Positions 1 to 6,600 of a stretch of 23,875 bases of DNA are shown here, one piece after another. The notes beneath the pieces were generated by a model that made no database searches, had not been told where the DNA came from, and saw only the letters and a program-made list of their open reading frames with translations. The DNA comes from JBPCMN01 sp013695115 (GTDB taxonomy: Bacteria; Actinomycetota; Acidimicrobiia; IMCC26256; JACDBD01): assembly GCA_051002235.1 (NCBI GenBank), contig JBPCMN010000076.1, positions 1 through 23,875 on the forward strand, written 5' to 3'. Position numbers and translations under genes: made by a program. Each line of letters begins with the position of its first letter. The first letter of the stretch is position 1.

Positions 1-891
1 TTCGTAGGGGGTCTGTCCATCGAGGCCCCCGTGGGGTCGGTTGAAGTTATAGAAGTCCTCCCAGTCTTGGAGCTTGTCGTTGAACAGCTCGGTGTCGTCG
101 ATCACGACGCCGTCGAGCATCCGGTAGAACTCTTCGGCGTCGATGCGATGGGAGCGTTCGACCTTGCCGTTGAGTCTCGGTGTTGCCGGCTTGATGTAGA
201 CGTGGCCGATGCCGCGGTCAAGGACGTGCCAGTGGAAGGCACCTTGGAACTCGGCGCCGTTGTCGGTCTGGATGGTCTCGACCCGGAACGGAAGCTTCTC
301 GAGCACGTAGTCGATGAACTGGATCGCCGTCTTTTGGTTGTTGCGGGGGTAGATCCGCAGCACCCGGATGCGGGTGCAGTCGTCGATGGCGGTGAACTGG
401 TAGTGCTTCTTGCGTGACCCGGCCAGCGGCTCGATGAACTTCACGTCGACCTGGACCCGGTGGCCGGGCAGCGGCTTCTCGTAGCGCTTCCAGCGCCTGT
501 CATGACGCTGGTAGCGCTGCGAGCTCGGGAGTCGGTTCATCTCGAGCCGTTTGAGGATCCGCCACACGCCAGAGTGGCCGATCTCGATGTCGTGATAGCG
601 GCGCAGGTACATCGAGATCTTCAATGGCCCGAAGTGATAGTGCTGGCGCAGGTAGACGATCTTGCCGACGATCTCGCCCGTCGTGGCGTTCGGGCTCTCG
701 TGCGGTCGGGATGACCGGTCGCGCAGGCCTTGGTCGCCGTGCTCCTCGAAGCGATGCAGCCACTTGTAGAAGGTCGGGCGGCTGATGCCGTAGTACCGGC
801 AGGTCTGGGCGACGTTGCCGGTAACCTCCTCAGCGTGTCGGAGCACCGCCAGGCGATGCCGGATCTTGCGCTGCTGTTCTCGGTCGTCCAT
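1..891 (-). CDS. IS481-family DDE transposase (C-terminus outside window)
   Basis: Reading the minus strand from ATG at 891 gives 297 codons without a stop up to base 1, so the gene is partial only because the window ends. Residues ~8-60 form a helix-turn-helix of the IS3/IS481 type (NVAQTCRYYGISRPTFYKW). A second DNA-binding segment follows, then an RNase H-like rve integrase core from ~140. The catalytic triad is visible as D149 (QVDVKF), D210 (QTDNGAEF) and E245 (NGKVERSH), and the family hallmark FNRPHGGLDGQTP is at ~283-295. IS481 transposases are usually a little over 300 residues, so perhaps 20-50 are missing. It would catalyse cut/copy and paste of its own element. No frameshift or stop is seen, so it may be active. 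Confidence 0.93.
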   Translation of the reverse strand, partial: MDDREQQRKIRHRLAVLRHAEEVTGNVAQTCRYYGISRPTFYKWLHRFEEHGDQGLRDRSSRPHESPNATTGEIVGKIVYLRQHYHFGPLKISMYLRRYHDIEIGHSGVWRILKRLEMNRLPSSQRYQRHDRRWKRYEKPLPGHRVQVDVKFIEPLAGSRKKHYQFTAIDDCTRIRVLRIYPRNNQKTAIQFIDYVLEKLPFRVETIQTDNGAEFQGAFHWHVLDRGIGHVYIKPATPRLNGKVERSHRIDAEEFYRMLDGVVIDDTELFNDKLQDWEDFYNFNRPHGGLDGQTPYE

Positions 892-945
892 CTGATCTCT
901 TTCTCACAAGAGACCCCAGATGTAAACGACCTCCGTCAGTCTTAG
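1..945 (-). mobile_element. IS481-family insertion sequence, truncated by the window edge
   Basis: The region holds an intact-looking IS481-type transposase reading frame that continues past base 1, plus about 55 bases between its start codon and the next host gene. The composition is visibly lower in GC than the rest of the window. The right boundary should lie between about 905 and 947, because the stop codon of the neighbouring coiled-coil gene begins at 950 on the minus strand. The other end is outside the window, so terminal inverted repeats and target duplication cannot be matched and the exact edge is not called. Confidence 0.8.
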
Positions 946-947
946 AT

Positions 948-1199
948 CTAGCCCAGACGAGGCGCTGCCAGGATGATTCCGGCCAAGCCGAGCATCGCCC
1001 CGAAGTTCGCGTAGATGAGCGTGCGGGTTTGACTTGCGAATTCGCTCCGAAGCTCGCCCGCGAGTCCTTTCATCTCGCCCCGCAGCTCAGCGAGTTCGCC
1101 CCGCAGCTCAGCGAGCTCGCTCCGCATCTCGGTGAACTCGCCCCGCATCTCGGCTCGCAGCGCGTCCAGATCTCGGTGCGTCACGTACTCGGTCGCCAC
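948..1199 (-). CDS. Small coiled-coil protein with C-terminal membrane anchor
   Basis: The start chosen is GTG at 1199, preceded by AGGAGG about 8 nt upstream, giving 83 residues. A longer frame to 1469 exists but its extra N-terminus is Arg-rich and antisense to the synthetase gene, so it is rejected. Residues ~8-55 are a heptad-repeat coiled coil (ELAELRG repeated), and residues ~60-79 are one hydrophobic helix (LIYANFGAMLGLAGIILAA) ending in a short tail. This is the layout of small DUF1640/CCDC90-like anchored coiled coils, but I do not recognise a specific family and assign no function. The ribosome binding site is inside a hairpin (1205-1237). The stop codon lies within a few bases of the insertion sequence, so the native C-terminus could have been altered. 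Confidence 0.72.
   Translation of the reverse strand: MATEYVTHRDLDALRAEMRGEFTEMRSELAELRGELAELRGEMKGLAGELRSEFASQTRTLIYANFGAMLGLAGIILAAPRLG
1075..1158 (-). repeat. Four tandem 21-bp units encoding coiled-coil heptads
   Basis: Four head-to-tail 21-base units at 1075-1095, 1096-1116, 1117-1137 and 1138-1158 each encode seven residues of the coiled coil. The first two differ at one base only; the other two are more diverged. The unit length keeps frame and heptad register, which fits growth of the coiled coil by tandem duplication. Confidence 0.8.
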
Positions 1200-1204
1200 C
1201 TTCG

Positions 1205-1237
1205 CTTCCTCCTGTTGTGAGAGGCAACAGCAGGAAG
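1205..1237 (-). promoter_or_regulatory. Hairpin enclosing the ribosome binding site of the coiled-coil gene
   Basis: Plus-strand arms at 1205-1217 and 1225-1237 pair over 13 positions with a single mismatch around a 7-base loop. In the minus-strand transcript the 3' arm contains AGGAGG, the ribosome binding site for the GTG at 1199. It could act as a translational switch. Alternatively it could be a terminator for the synthetase gene ending at 1274, but no U-tract follows it. Confidence 0.6.
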
Positions 1238-1273
1238 TCGTCGTTGCGGCAATCGTACCGCCCGGTGTGACGG

Positions 1274-2911
1274 CTACTGGTGCTGACTGGGGAGCGCCTC
1301 GCGGAGGACGAACTTCTTCACCTTGCCCGAGGGAGTCCGCGGCAGCTCTTCGACGATATGGAGCTCCTCGGGCCACTTCTGACGGGCGAGACCGGCGGCC
1401 TCGAGGTGACCGCGCACGGCGTTGAGGTCGGGCGGATCGGCGTCGGGCGCGCGGCGGACGAACGCGCACACGTGCTCGCCGAGCCGGGCATCGGGCGCGG
1501 CCACCGCGGCCGCCTCGGCCACGCCGGGCATCCGAACCAGCAGCTCCTCGACCTCGGCGGCGCTCACGTTCTCGCCGCCGCGGATGATGATGTCCTTCTT
1601 CCGGTCGGTGATCGTGAGGAAGCCGTCGGCGTCGAGCACGCCGATGTCGCCGCTCGCGTACCAGCCGTCGGCGTCGACCGCCTCCTTGGTGAGCGCCGGG
1701 TTGGTGTAGCCGACGAACAGGTCGGGGCCCCGGCTCCAGATCTCGCCGGGTGCGTTCCGCGGAACGTCGCGACCGCTGTCGTCGACCAGGCGTACCTCGA
1801 CGCCCGCCATGGGGCGGCCGTCGGTGTGGTTGCGCTTCTCACGGGGCAGGTCCCACGTGCTCCCGGTCGTGGACGGGTGCTCGGTCGAGCCGTAGGCGCG
1901 GGCGATGGCGATGCCCATCCCCTCGGCGCGGTCGGCGAACGCGGCGGGCACCGCGGCGCCGCCCATGCCGAGGTGGCGCATCTGCTTGACGTGCTCGGGG
2001 CCGAAGCGGGGATCGTCGAGCAGGCTCTGGCAGAAGAAGGTGGCGCCGGAGCCGGCGGTGAGGTCGGCCTCGACCATGGCGTCGAGCACCGCGGCGGGCT
2101 CCCACACGTCGATGAGGTGGACGGGCTGAGCGCGGTACGGAGGGCCAAGCAGCCCGGCGAGCATGCCGATGGCGTGTGCAACGGGCGCGCCCACGAGCAT
2201 GGGGCGGTCGCCGGGCGCATGGATGCCCATCAACTGGCGCACCTCGGCCGTGAGGGTCCGGTGGGTATGCACCACCCCCTTGGGGTCGGAGGTGGTGCCC
2301 GACGTGTAGCCCACGACCGCGGGGGCGTCGGGGTCGACGGCCAGCGGGCCGTCGAGCGGATCGTGCGCAGCCACCTCCTCGAACGCGACCATGCCTGCCG
2401 GCGCGGGCGCGCCCGGTTCTGCCGGCACGACGACGACGAGCTCGAGGTCGGGGGCATCGGGCCGCAGTGTCTCGAGCCCGGCGAGGTAGTCGAGGTGGCC
2501 GAAGCGGTCGGCGGTGATCAGGCCCTTGGCGCGCGACTCGCGCAGGATGTAGCCGAGCTCCTTGGGGCCGTAGAAGTGGACGACGGGTACGAGTACCGCG
2601 CCGAGCGCAGCGGCGCCCCAGAAGGTGGCGGCCGCCTCCCACCAGTTGGGCAGCTGGAACGCGAGCACGTCGCCCGGTCCGACACCTCGCGCTCGTAGGC
2701 CCGCGGCCAGGCCCCGGGCCCGCGCGTACACCGCGCCCAGCGTCGAATGGAAGGGGCGCGCGTTCGACCAGATGCGGAAGTCGAGCTCGGCATGCTCGGT
2801 CAGGGCGGTCCCGAGGAGCTCGCCGAGGGTGTCGTCGGTCCAGAGGCCCTCGCGCCAGTAGCGGGCGCGCAGGTCGTCGGGCACGGCGCGCGGCGACCAG
2901 TCGGGCGGCAC
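1274..2911 (-). CDS. AMP-forming acyl-CoA synthetase (FadD-like)
   Basis: This 545-residue ANL-superfamily ligase would activate a carboxylic acid via acyl-AMP to the CoA thioester in the cytosol. Visible motifs in order are the P-loop YTSGTTSDPKG (202-212), the adenylate-binding AYGSTEHPS (339-347), GWYASGDIG (416-424), the hinge/A8 region TDRKKDIIIRGGEN (435-448), and the C-terminal catalytic Lys in PSGKVKK (K530). Length is normal for the family. The aromatic/alicyclic or medium-chain acid branch (cyclohexanecarboxylate-CoA ligase-like) looks closest, but the substrate cannot be read from sequence. The GTG start at 2911 is supported by a TAGGGT -10 box exactly 7 nt before it (leaderless). 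It is divergent from the MaoC operon, which suggests co-regulation. Confidence 0.93.
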   Translation of the reverse strand: MPPDWSPRAVPDDLRARYWREGLWTDDTLGELLGTALTEHAELDFRIWSNARPFHSTLGAVYARARGLAAGLRARGVGPGDVLAFQLPNWWEAAATFWGAAALGAVLVPVVHFYGPKELGYILRESRAKGLITADRFGHLDYLAGLETLRPDAPDLELVVVVPAEPGAPAPAGMVAFEEVAAHDPLDGPLAVDPDAPAVVGYTSGTTSDPKGVVHTHRTLTAEVRQLMGIHAPGDRPMLVGAPVAHAIGMLAGLLGPPYRAQPVHLIDVWEPAAVLDAMVEADLTAGSGATFFCQSLLDDPRFGPEHVKQMRHLGMGGAAVPAAFADRAEGMGIAIARAYGSTEHPSTTGSTWDLPREKRNHTDGRPMAGVEVRLVDDSGRDVPRNAPGEIWSRGPDLFVGYTNPALTKEAVDADGWYASGDIGVLDADGFLTITDRKKDIIIRGGENVSAAEVEELLVRMPGVAEAAAVAAPDARLGEHVCAFVRRAPDADPPDLNAVRGHLEAAGLARQKWPEELHIVEELPRTPSGKVKKFVLREALPSQHQ

Positions 2912-2918
2912 GAAGGCG

Positions 2919-2924
2919 ACCCTA
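2919..2924 (-). promoter_or_regulatory. -10 box of the acyl-CoA synthetase (leaderless)
   Basis: Minus-strand TAGGGT fits TANNNT and ends 7 nt before the GTG start, so transcription would begin at or next to the start codon. No Shine-Dalgarno sequence is present. Confidence 0.5.
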
Positions 2925-2941
2925 CGCGAGCGGTGGGGGAG

Positions 2942-2971
2942 TTGACAGTGGTGTCAGGGAACGGGAACGAT
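2942..2971 (+). promoter_or_regulatory. Promoter of the MaoC-DUF35-thiolase operon
   Basis: A consensus -35 TTGACA (2942-2947) is followed after 18 nt by AACGAT (2966-2971), and the MaoC ATG comes 8 nt later with no ribosome binding site. This predicts a leaderless mRNA. The -35 overlaps the palindromic operator. Confidence 0.55.
2943..2956. promoter_or_regulatory. Palindromic operator TGAC-N6-GTCA
   Basis: TGACAGTGGTGTCA is an inverted repeat with perfect 5-base arms. It overlaps the plus-strand -35 box and lies in the upstream promoter region of the divergent synthetase. The same TGAC-N6-GTCA layout recurs at 13980-13993. The pattern is typical of TetR-type repressors of CoA metabolism; the regulator is not encoded in the window. 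Confidence 0.55.
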
Positions 2972-2979
2972 CGTGCGCC

Positions 2980-3411
2980 ATGGCCGAGCAGAAGCTGTTC
3001 TACGAGGACGTCGACAAGGGTGACGAGGCCCCCGAGTTCAGCCACGAGCTCACCCGCACCGACCTGGTGACGTACGCGGGCGCGTCGGGCGACTTCAACC
3101 CGATGCATACCGACGAGGTGAAGGCCAAGGAGGCCGGCCTCCCGAGCGTGTTCGGCCACGGCATGTTCACCGCCGGGATGCTCGCCACCGCGCTCACCAA
3201 CTTCGTGGGCGTCGGCAACCTCAAGTCGTACAAGGTGCGTTTCACCAAGCAGACGTGGCCGGGCGAGACGCTCACCACCAAGATCCGGGTCGAGTCGAAG
3301 TCCCAGGAGAACGGCGAGCGCCGCGTCGACCTCGAGTGCGAGGTCGTCAACCAGGAGGGCGAGGCCAAGGTCAACGGCACCGCCGTCGCCGTCCTTCCTT
3401 CCCGCGGCTAG
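2980..3411 (+). CDS. MaoC-family enoyl-CoA hydratase/dehydratase
   Basis: This 143-residue single hot-dog protein carries the (R)-hydratase signature GDFNPMHTDEVKA, with catalytic D38 and H43 in the correct D-x-N-P-x-H-x5-A spacing. It would add water to a trans-enoyl-CoA (or the reverse), acting as a dimer or heteromer. Lysines and acidic residues in the C-terminal strands match bacterial MaoC/HadB-like proteins of usual size. It is the first gene of a five-gene operon and lies only 5 nt before the next start. In sterol side-chain degradation, MaoC subunits work directly upstream of DUF35/thiolase-fold aldolases, and the same order here suggests a similar step. The ATG is leaderless (-10 box 8 nt upstream). 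The substrate is inferred only. Confidence 0.9.
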   Translation: MAEQKLFYEDVDKGDEAPEFSHELTRTDLVTYAGASGDFNPMHTDEVKAKEAGLPSVFGHGMFTAGMLATALTNFVGVGNLKSYKVRFTKQTWPGETLTTKIRVESKSQENGERRVDLECEVVNQEGEAKVNGTAVAVLPSRG

Positions 3412-3416
3412 GCCGC

Positions 3417-3857
3417 GTGCCGGCCGTGGCCGCCGCCGGCCTCCGCTCCGAAGATCCGCGCTTCGATCTCCCCGCGCCCGACCCCGAGACCCAGCCGTTC
3501 TGGGACAGCGCCCGCGACGGCAAGCTCCTCATCCGCCGCTGCGACGCCTGCGGCGAGGCCCACTTCTACCCCCGGCCGTTCTGCCCCAAGTGCTGGAGCC
3601 CCGACGTCCGCTGGGAGGAGGCGAGCGGGCGGGCGAGCCTGTACACGTGGTCGGTGGTGCACCGCAACGACCTGCCGCCGTTCCCCGAACGCGTGCCCTA
3701 CGTCGCCGCGGTCGTCGACCTGGCCGAGGGGCCGCGCATGATGACCAACATCGTCGACTGCGACGACGGCGCGCTCGAGGTCGGCATGGCGCTCGACGTG
3801 ACGTACCGGCCGATCGCCGACGACGTCACCATCCCGGTGTTCCGTCCCGCGGTATGA
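3417..3857 (+). CDS. DUF35 zinc-ribbon/OB-fold protein 1 (acyl-CoA-binding partner of thiolase-fold enzyme)
   Basis: The start GTG at 3417 lies 5 nt after the MaoC stop; GTG at 3426 is an alternative. The 146-residue product begins with a helix (PDPETQPFWDSARDGKLLI), then a rubredoxin-like zinc ribbon with four cysteines (RCDACGE and FCPKCWS), then an OB fold (GRASLYTWSVVHR, VPYVAAVVDL, MMTNIVDCD, GMALDVTYRP). DUF35 proteins bind the CoA ester and complex with thiolase-like enzymes such as Ltp2 or HMG-CoA synthase-type proteins. The zinc ribbon is intact here, in contrast to the second copy at 4212. The stop codon overlaps the next ATG (ATGA), so translation is coupled. Confidence 0.88.
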   Translation: MPAVAAAGLRSEDPRFDLPAPDPETQPFWDSARDGKLLIRRCDACGEAHFYPRPFCPKCWSPDVRWEEASGRASLYTWSVVHRNDLPPFPERVPYVAAVVDLAEGPRMMTNIVDCDDGALEVGMALDVTYRPIADDVTIPVFRPAV

Positions 3858-4204
3858 GCGCGCGCAAGAACCAGGACTGGAGCTTCCCGTTCGAGGAGCC
3901 GCTCGACGAGGTCTTCCCCGCGCTGCATTCGGCCCAGAACGCGTGGCTGAGCCAGATCGACTCGCTCTCGGCGCCCGACCGCAAGACCCACGAGCTCATC
4001 CGGCTGGTGTGCACGGTCGTGCTGCGCAACCCCGCGGGTGTGCGCCGCCACGCCATGCTGGCCAAGGAGGTGGGCGCGAGCTGGGACGAGATCCTCGGCT
4101 CGATCATGCTCACGCTGCCCGGGTTCGGCCTGCTGCCGGCGGTCGAGGCGATCCCGCACGCGCGCGAGGGCTTCGACGCCGCTCCCGAGGCGGAAGAGGA
4201 CTGA
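3854..4204 (+). CDS. Carboxymuconolactone decarboxylase (AhpD/CMD)-like protein
   Basis: The 116-residue all-helical product has the CMD fold pattern LSAPDRKTHELIRLVCTVV, then RRHAMLAKEVGASWDEILG, then a third helical segment. Enzymes of this superfamily are either redox-active with a CxxC (AhpD) or use His/Glu for decarboxylation. Here the CxxC position reads RNPAGVRRHA, so the thiol pair is absent and a peroxidase role is unlikely; the conserved His of HAMLA is kept. It starts by ATGA overlap with the first DUF35 gene and is sandwiched between the two DUF35 genes, so it probably acts in the same pathway, perhaps as a lyase, isomerase or structural subunit. Its exact reaction is unknown. Confidence 0.75.
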   Translation: MSARKNQDWSFPFEEPLDEVFPALHSAQNAWLSQIDSLSAPDRKTHELIRLVCTVVLRNPAGVRRHAMLAKEVGASWDEILGSIMLTLPGFGLLPAVEAIPHAREGFDAAPEAEED

Positions 4205-4211
4205 CGCAGCC

Positions 4212-4655
4212 GTGAGCGACCACGAAGTCCCGTTCCGGATCCTCCCGCGCGTCATCGACCTCAACCGCCACTTCTGGACCGGCGGTGAGGACGGCGAGCT
4301 GCGCTTCCTGCGCTGCCAGGACGACGGCACCTACGTCCATCCGCCTTCGCCCCGGTGCCCCAACTGCCTGGGCAAGAACGTGTCGCCGGAGGACGTGTCG
4401 GGGCGCGCCACCGTGGTCACCTACTCGATCAACCACCAACAGTGGATGCCCGGGCCGGAGGTTCCGTACGTGGTCGCCATCGTCGAGATCGTCGAGCAGG
4501 AGGGCGTGCGGCTCACCACCAACATCGTCAACTGCGACGTCCACGCGGTGCGCATCGGGATGCCGGTACGGGTGGTGTTCGAGGAGCACGCCGACGGCGA
4601 CGAGCGGGTGTGGATCCCGCTGTTCGAACCGATGAAGACGGACGGCGAGCAGTGA
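4212..4655 (+). CDS. DUF35 OB-fold protein 2 with degenerate zinc knuckle
   Basis: The GTG start at 4212 follows an AG-rich stretch (GAAGAGGA) and gives 147 residues. The N-terminal helix (LPRVIDLNRHFWTGGEDGELRF) leads to a rubredoxin-like ribbon in which the second knuckle is normal (RCPNCLG). The first reads RCQDDGT, so one of the four usual zinc cysteines is replaced by Asp/Gly. The OB fold follows (GRATVVTYSINHQ, VPYVVAIVEI, RLTTNIVNCD, GMPVRVVFEE). As a DUF35 member it should bind the acyl-CoA and stabilise the thiolase-fold enzyme encoded next. Its stop overlaps that gene's GTG start (GTGA). Two non-identical DUF35 partners for one thiolase-fold gene is unusual. Confidence 0.87.
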   Translation: MSDHEVPFRILPRVIDLNRHFWTGGEDGELRFLRCQDDGTYVHPPSPRCPNCLGKNVSPEDVSGRATVVTYSINHQQWMPGPEVPYVVAIVEIVEQEGVRLTTNIVNCDVHAVRIGMPVRVVFEEHADGDERVWIPLFEPMKTDGEQ

Positions 4656-5854
4656 CCGAGTACGCGGAGAAGCGGGCCGTCATCAGCGGCGCGGGCCAGT
4701 CGGACGTGGGCCGGCGGCTCCACCGCGATCCGCTCGACCTCACGTTGGACGCGTGCGTGGCGGCCATCGACGACGCCGGGCTGACCACCGCCGACATCGA
4801 CGGCATCGCCACGTACCCCGGCCCGATGGACACCCCGCCGGGCTTCTCGGGCTCGGGCGTGGTCGACGTGCAGGACGCCCTGCGCCTCAACCTCAACTGG
4901 TACACGGGCGGGCTCGACCTCCCCGGCCAGCTCGGCTCGGTCATCGACGCCTGCCTGGCGGTCGCGTGCGACCTCGCGACGCACGTGTTGTGCTTCCGCT
5001 CCGTGTACGAGGGCAGCGCCCAAGGCGAGGGGGGACGGGCGGCGGTGATGCCGGGCGGCGGGGGGCGCGGGTCGTTTCGCGCCGGCAGCTTCATGCAGTG
5101 GGTGCTGCCGTTCGCGGCGCCGTCGGCGGCGACGTGGATCGCGATGTTCGCCCAGCGTCACTTCCATGAGTTCGGCACGACCGAGGAGCAGCTGGCCCAG
5201 ATCGCGCTCAACGCTCGCAGGAACGCTGGCCTCAACCCCAAGGCCATTTACCGCGACCCGATGACGATGGACGACTACCTCGCCGCCCGGATGATCTCGA
5301 CACCGCTCCGCCTCTACGACTGCGACGTGCCCTGCGACGGCGGCACCGCCGTGATCGTGTCCCGGGCCGACACCCTCGCCGACCTGCGCAAGCCGCCGAT
5401 CCAGGTGGAGGCGGTCGGCACCGCCATCCACGGGCGGCCCTCGTGGGACCAGTTCGACGACCTCACCACCATGGCGTGCCGCGACGCCGGCGCCCAGCTG
5501 TGGACACGCACCGACCTCAAGCCGTCCGACGTGCAGCTAGCCGAGATGTACGACGGGTTCAGCTTCATCACCATGGCCTGGCTGGAGGCGATGGGGTTCT
5601 GCGGCCGGGGCGAGTCGGGGCCGTTCGTCGAAGGTGGTGAGCGCATCGCCCTCGACGGCGAACTGCCGTTGAACACCAACGGCGGCCAGCTCTCGGCCGG
5701 TCGGCTGCACGGCTACGGCTTCCTCCACGAGGCGTGCGTGCAGCTATGGGGCGAAGCGGGCGACCGGCAGATTCCCGGCGACCCCGAGGTCGGGGTGGCC
5801 GCGGCCGGCGGCGGTCCCCTCGCCGGCGTCCTGCTGCTCACACACCGGCGGTAA
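4652..5854 (+). CDS. Thiolase-fold lipid-transfer protein, probable Ltp2-like retro-aldolase
   Basis: The 400-residue product has the thiolase/SCP2-thiolase fold: N-terminal VISGAGQSDVG, core helix-strand pairs, and C-terminal NTNGGQLSAGRLHGYGFLHE. In true thiolases a nucleophilic Cys and a C-terminal GHP His/Cys pair act; here the nucleophile loop reads GQLGS and the C-terminal site has Tyr. Two Tyr residues, Y300 (EMYDGFS) and Y355 (RLHGYGF), sit near the positions reported for the catalytic tyrosines of the sterol side-chain aldolase Ltp2. The likely reaction is therefore retro-aldol cleavage of a beta-hydroxyacyl-CoA in complex with DUF35, not thiolysis. The GTG at 4652 overlaps the previous stop. 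This closes the operon. The alignment was made by eye. Confidence 0.85.
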   Translation: MTEYAEKRAVISGAGQSDVGRRLHRDPLDLTLDACVAAIDDAGLTTADIDGIATYPGPMDTPPGFSGSGVVDVQDALRLNLNWYTGGLDLPGQLGSVIDACLAVACDLATHVLCFRSVYEGSAQGEGGRAAVMPGGGGRGSFRAGSFMQWVLPFAAPSAATWIAMFAQRHFHEFGTTEEQLAQIALNARRNAGLNPKAIYRDPMTMDDYLAARMISTPLRLYDCDVPCDGGTAVIVSRADTLADLRKPPIQVEAVGTAIHGRPSWDQFDDLTTMACRDAGAQLWTRTDLKPSDVQLAEMYDGFSFITMAWLEAMGFCGRGESGPFVEGGERIALDGELPLNTNGGQLSAGRLHGYGFLHEACVQLWGEAGDRQIPGDPEVGVAAAGGGPLAGVLLLTHRR

Positions 5855-5859
5855 CGGGC

Positions 5860-6188
5860 GTGGACGCCCGGCGGTTCGTCGTCGCGATGCTGGTGATCGC
5901 GGGCGCGACGCTCGCGCTGAGGGTCGGGTACGTCGTCACCGTCACCCAGGACGAGACCGTCGCCTACGACGGCTTCTACTACCAGAGCGCGGCGGTTGCG
6001 CGGCGATCACGCAATGGCCGCTGCTCGTGCCGATCGCGATCGTCACCGTCGCGTCGGCGGCGACGTGCGGCCAGACCCGCTTCCGGGTGCCGGCCGAGCC
6101 CAGCCTGGTGATCCTCGCCGGCATCGCACTCGCCGCGCTGGTCACGGCGCGGCCTCCCAGTCAGTCGACGGCTACGGGTTCGCCTTGA
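5860..6188 (+). pseudogene. Remnant of a GT39-like membrane glycosyltransferase with internal deletion
   Basis: From GTG 5860, about 47 codons read as the start of a GT-C/GT39-type transferase: a hydrophobic helix (FVVAMLVIAGATLALRVGYV) and then the luminal DGFYYQSAAVA segment. At ~6000 the frame changes. From 6003 a different frame reads AITQWPLLVPIAIVTVASAA followed by TCGQTRFRVPAEPSLVILAG, a typical C-terminal end of the same kind of protein, with its stop at 6186-6188. Intact members have roughly 450-550 residues, so some 350-450 codons from the middle are missing and the two ends are out of frame. The 3' end overlaps the convergent SnoaL-like gene. The product would be non-functional. 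Confidence 0.72.
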
Positions 6189-6600
6189 AGGGCGAGAAGT
6201 GCTCGTGGGTGATCCTCCATTCCTCGTTGTCGTCCACGAAGACCAGCGTGGTGCGGGCCCGCGCCGAGATCTGCTCCCCGTCGGCCTCGAATCCGTAGTC
6301 GAATACGGCGGTCGCGATCGCGACCGCGCCGAACACGTCGACCTTGAGCTCCTGAAATTCGCCGCGGAAGCGTTTGACGCCACCCAGGCCCTCGGCCTCG
6401 AGCCGGTTGGTCGTGGCCGCGTCCTGTCGGTCGAGCGGTTCGAAGTCGTCGAACTTGGTGAACTTCGGACTGTCGAGGTGGTATCCCGCCAGACGGTCGA
6501 AGTCCTTCCGGCCGACCGCGTCCAGGATCTCGTCGAGACGCTGCCGCACAGCTGCCTGCTCGGCCGCGAACGGGTCGCTGATGATGTCGAGCGCGTTCAC
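6172..6600 (-). CDS. SnoaL-like / NTF2-fold protein
   Basis: The 142-residue product has the NTF2-like cone pattern: a helical N-terminus (EQAAVRQRLDEILDAVGRKD), the LAGYHLDSPKFTKFDDFEP strand region, and C-terminal strands ARARTTLVFVDDNEEWRITHEHFS, which is the hallmark ending of SnoaL-like/ketosteroid-isomerase-like proteins. Such proteins may be isomerases, hydrolases or simple ligand binders, and no catalytic set can be assigned with confidence. The GTG start at 6600 overlaps the stop of the DUF1059 gene (GTGA), so the two are one transcription unit. Its own stop lies inside the end of the glycosyltransferase remnant on the opposite strand. Confidence 0.82.
   Translation of the reverse strand: MNALDIISDPFAAEQAAVRQRLDEILDAVGRKDFDRLAGYHLDSPKFTKFDDFEPLDRQDAATTNRLEAEGLGGVKRFRGEFQELKVDVFGAVAIATAVFDYGFEADGEQISARARTTLVFVDDNEEWRITHEHFSPFKANP

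Noticed and set aside
31..945. Plus-strand frames of 60-130 residues in the first kilobase
   Set aside because: They lie opposite the transposase, which has the catalytic triad and HTH in the minus frame.
1075..1158. CRISPR-like short tandem repeats
   Set aside because: The units are directly adjacent with no spacers and encode coiled-coil heptads in frame.
948..1469. 173-residue version of the coiled-coil protein
   Set aside because: The added N-terminus is antisense to the synthetase gene and lacks a ribosome binding site, whereas GTG 1199 has AGGAGG.
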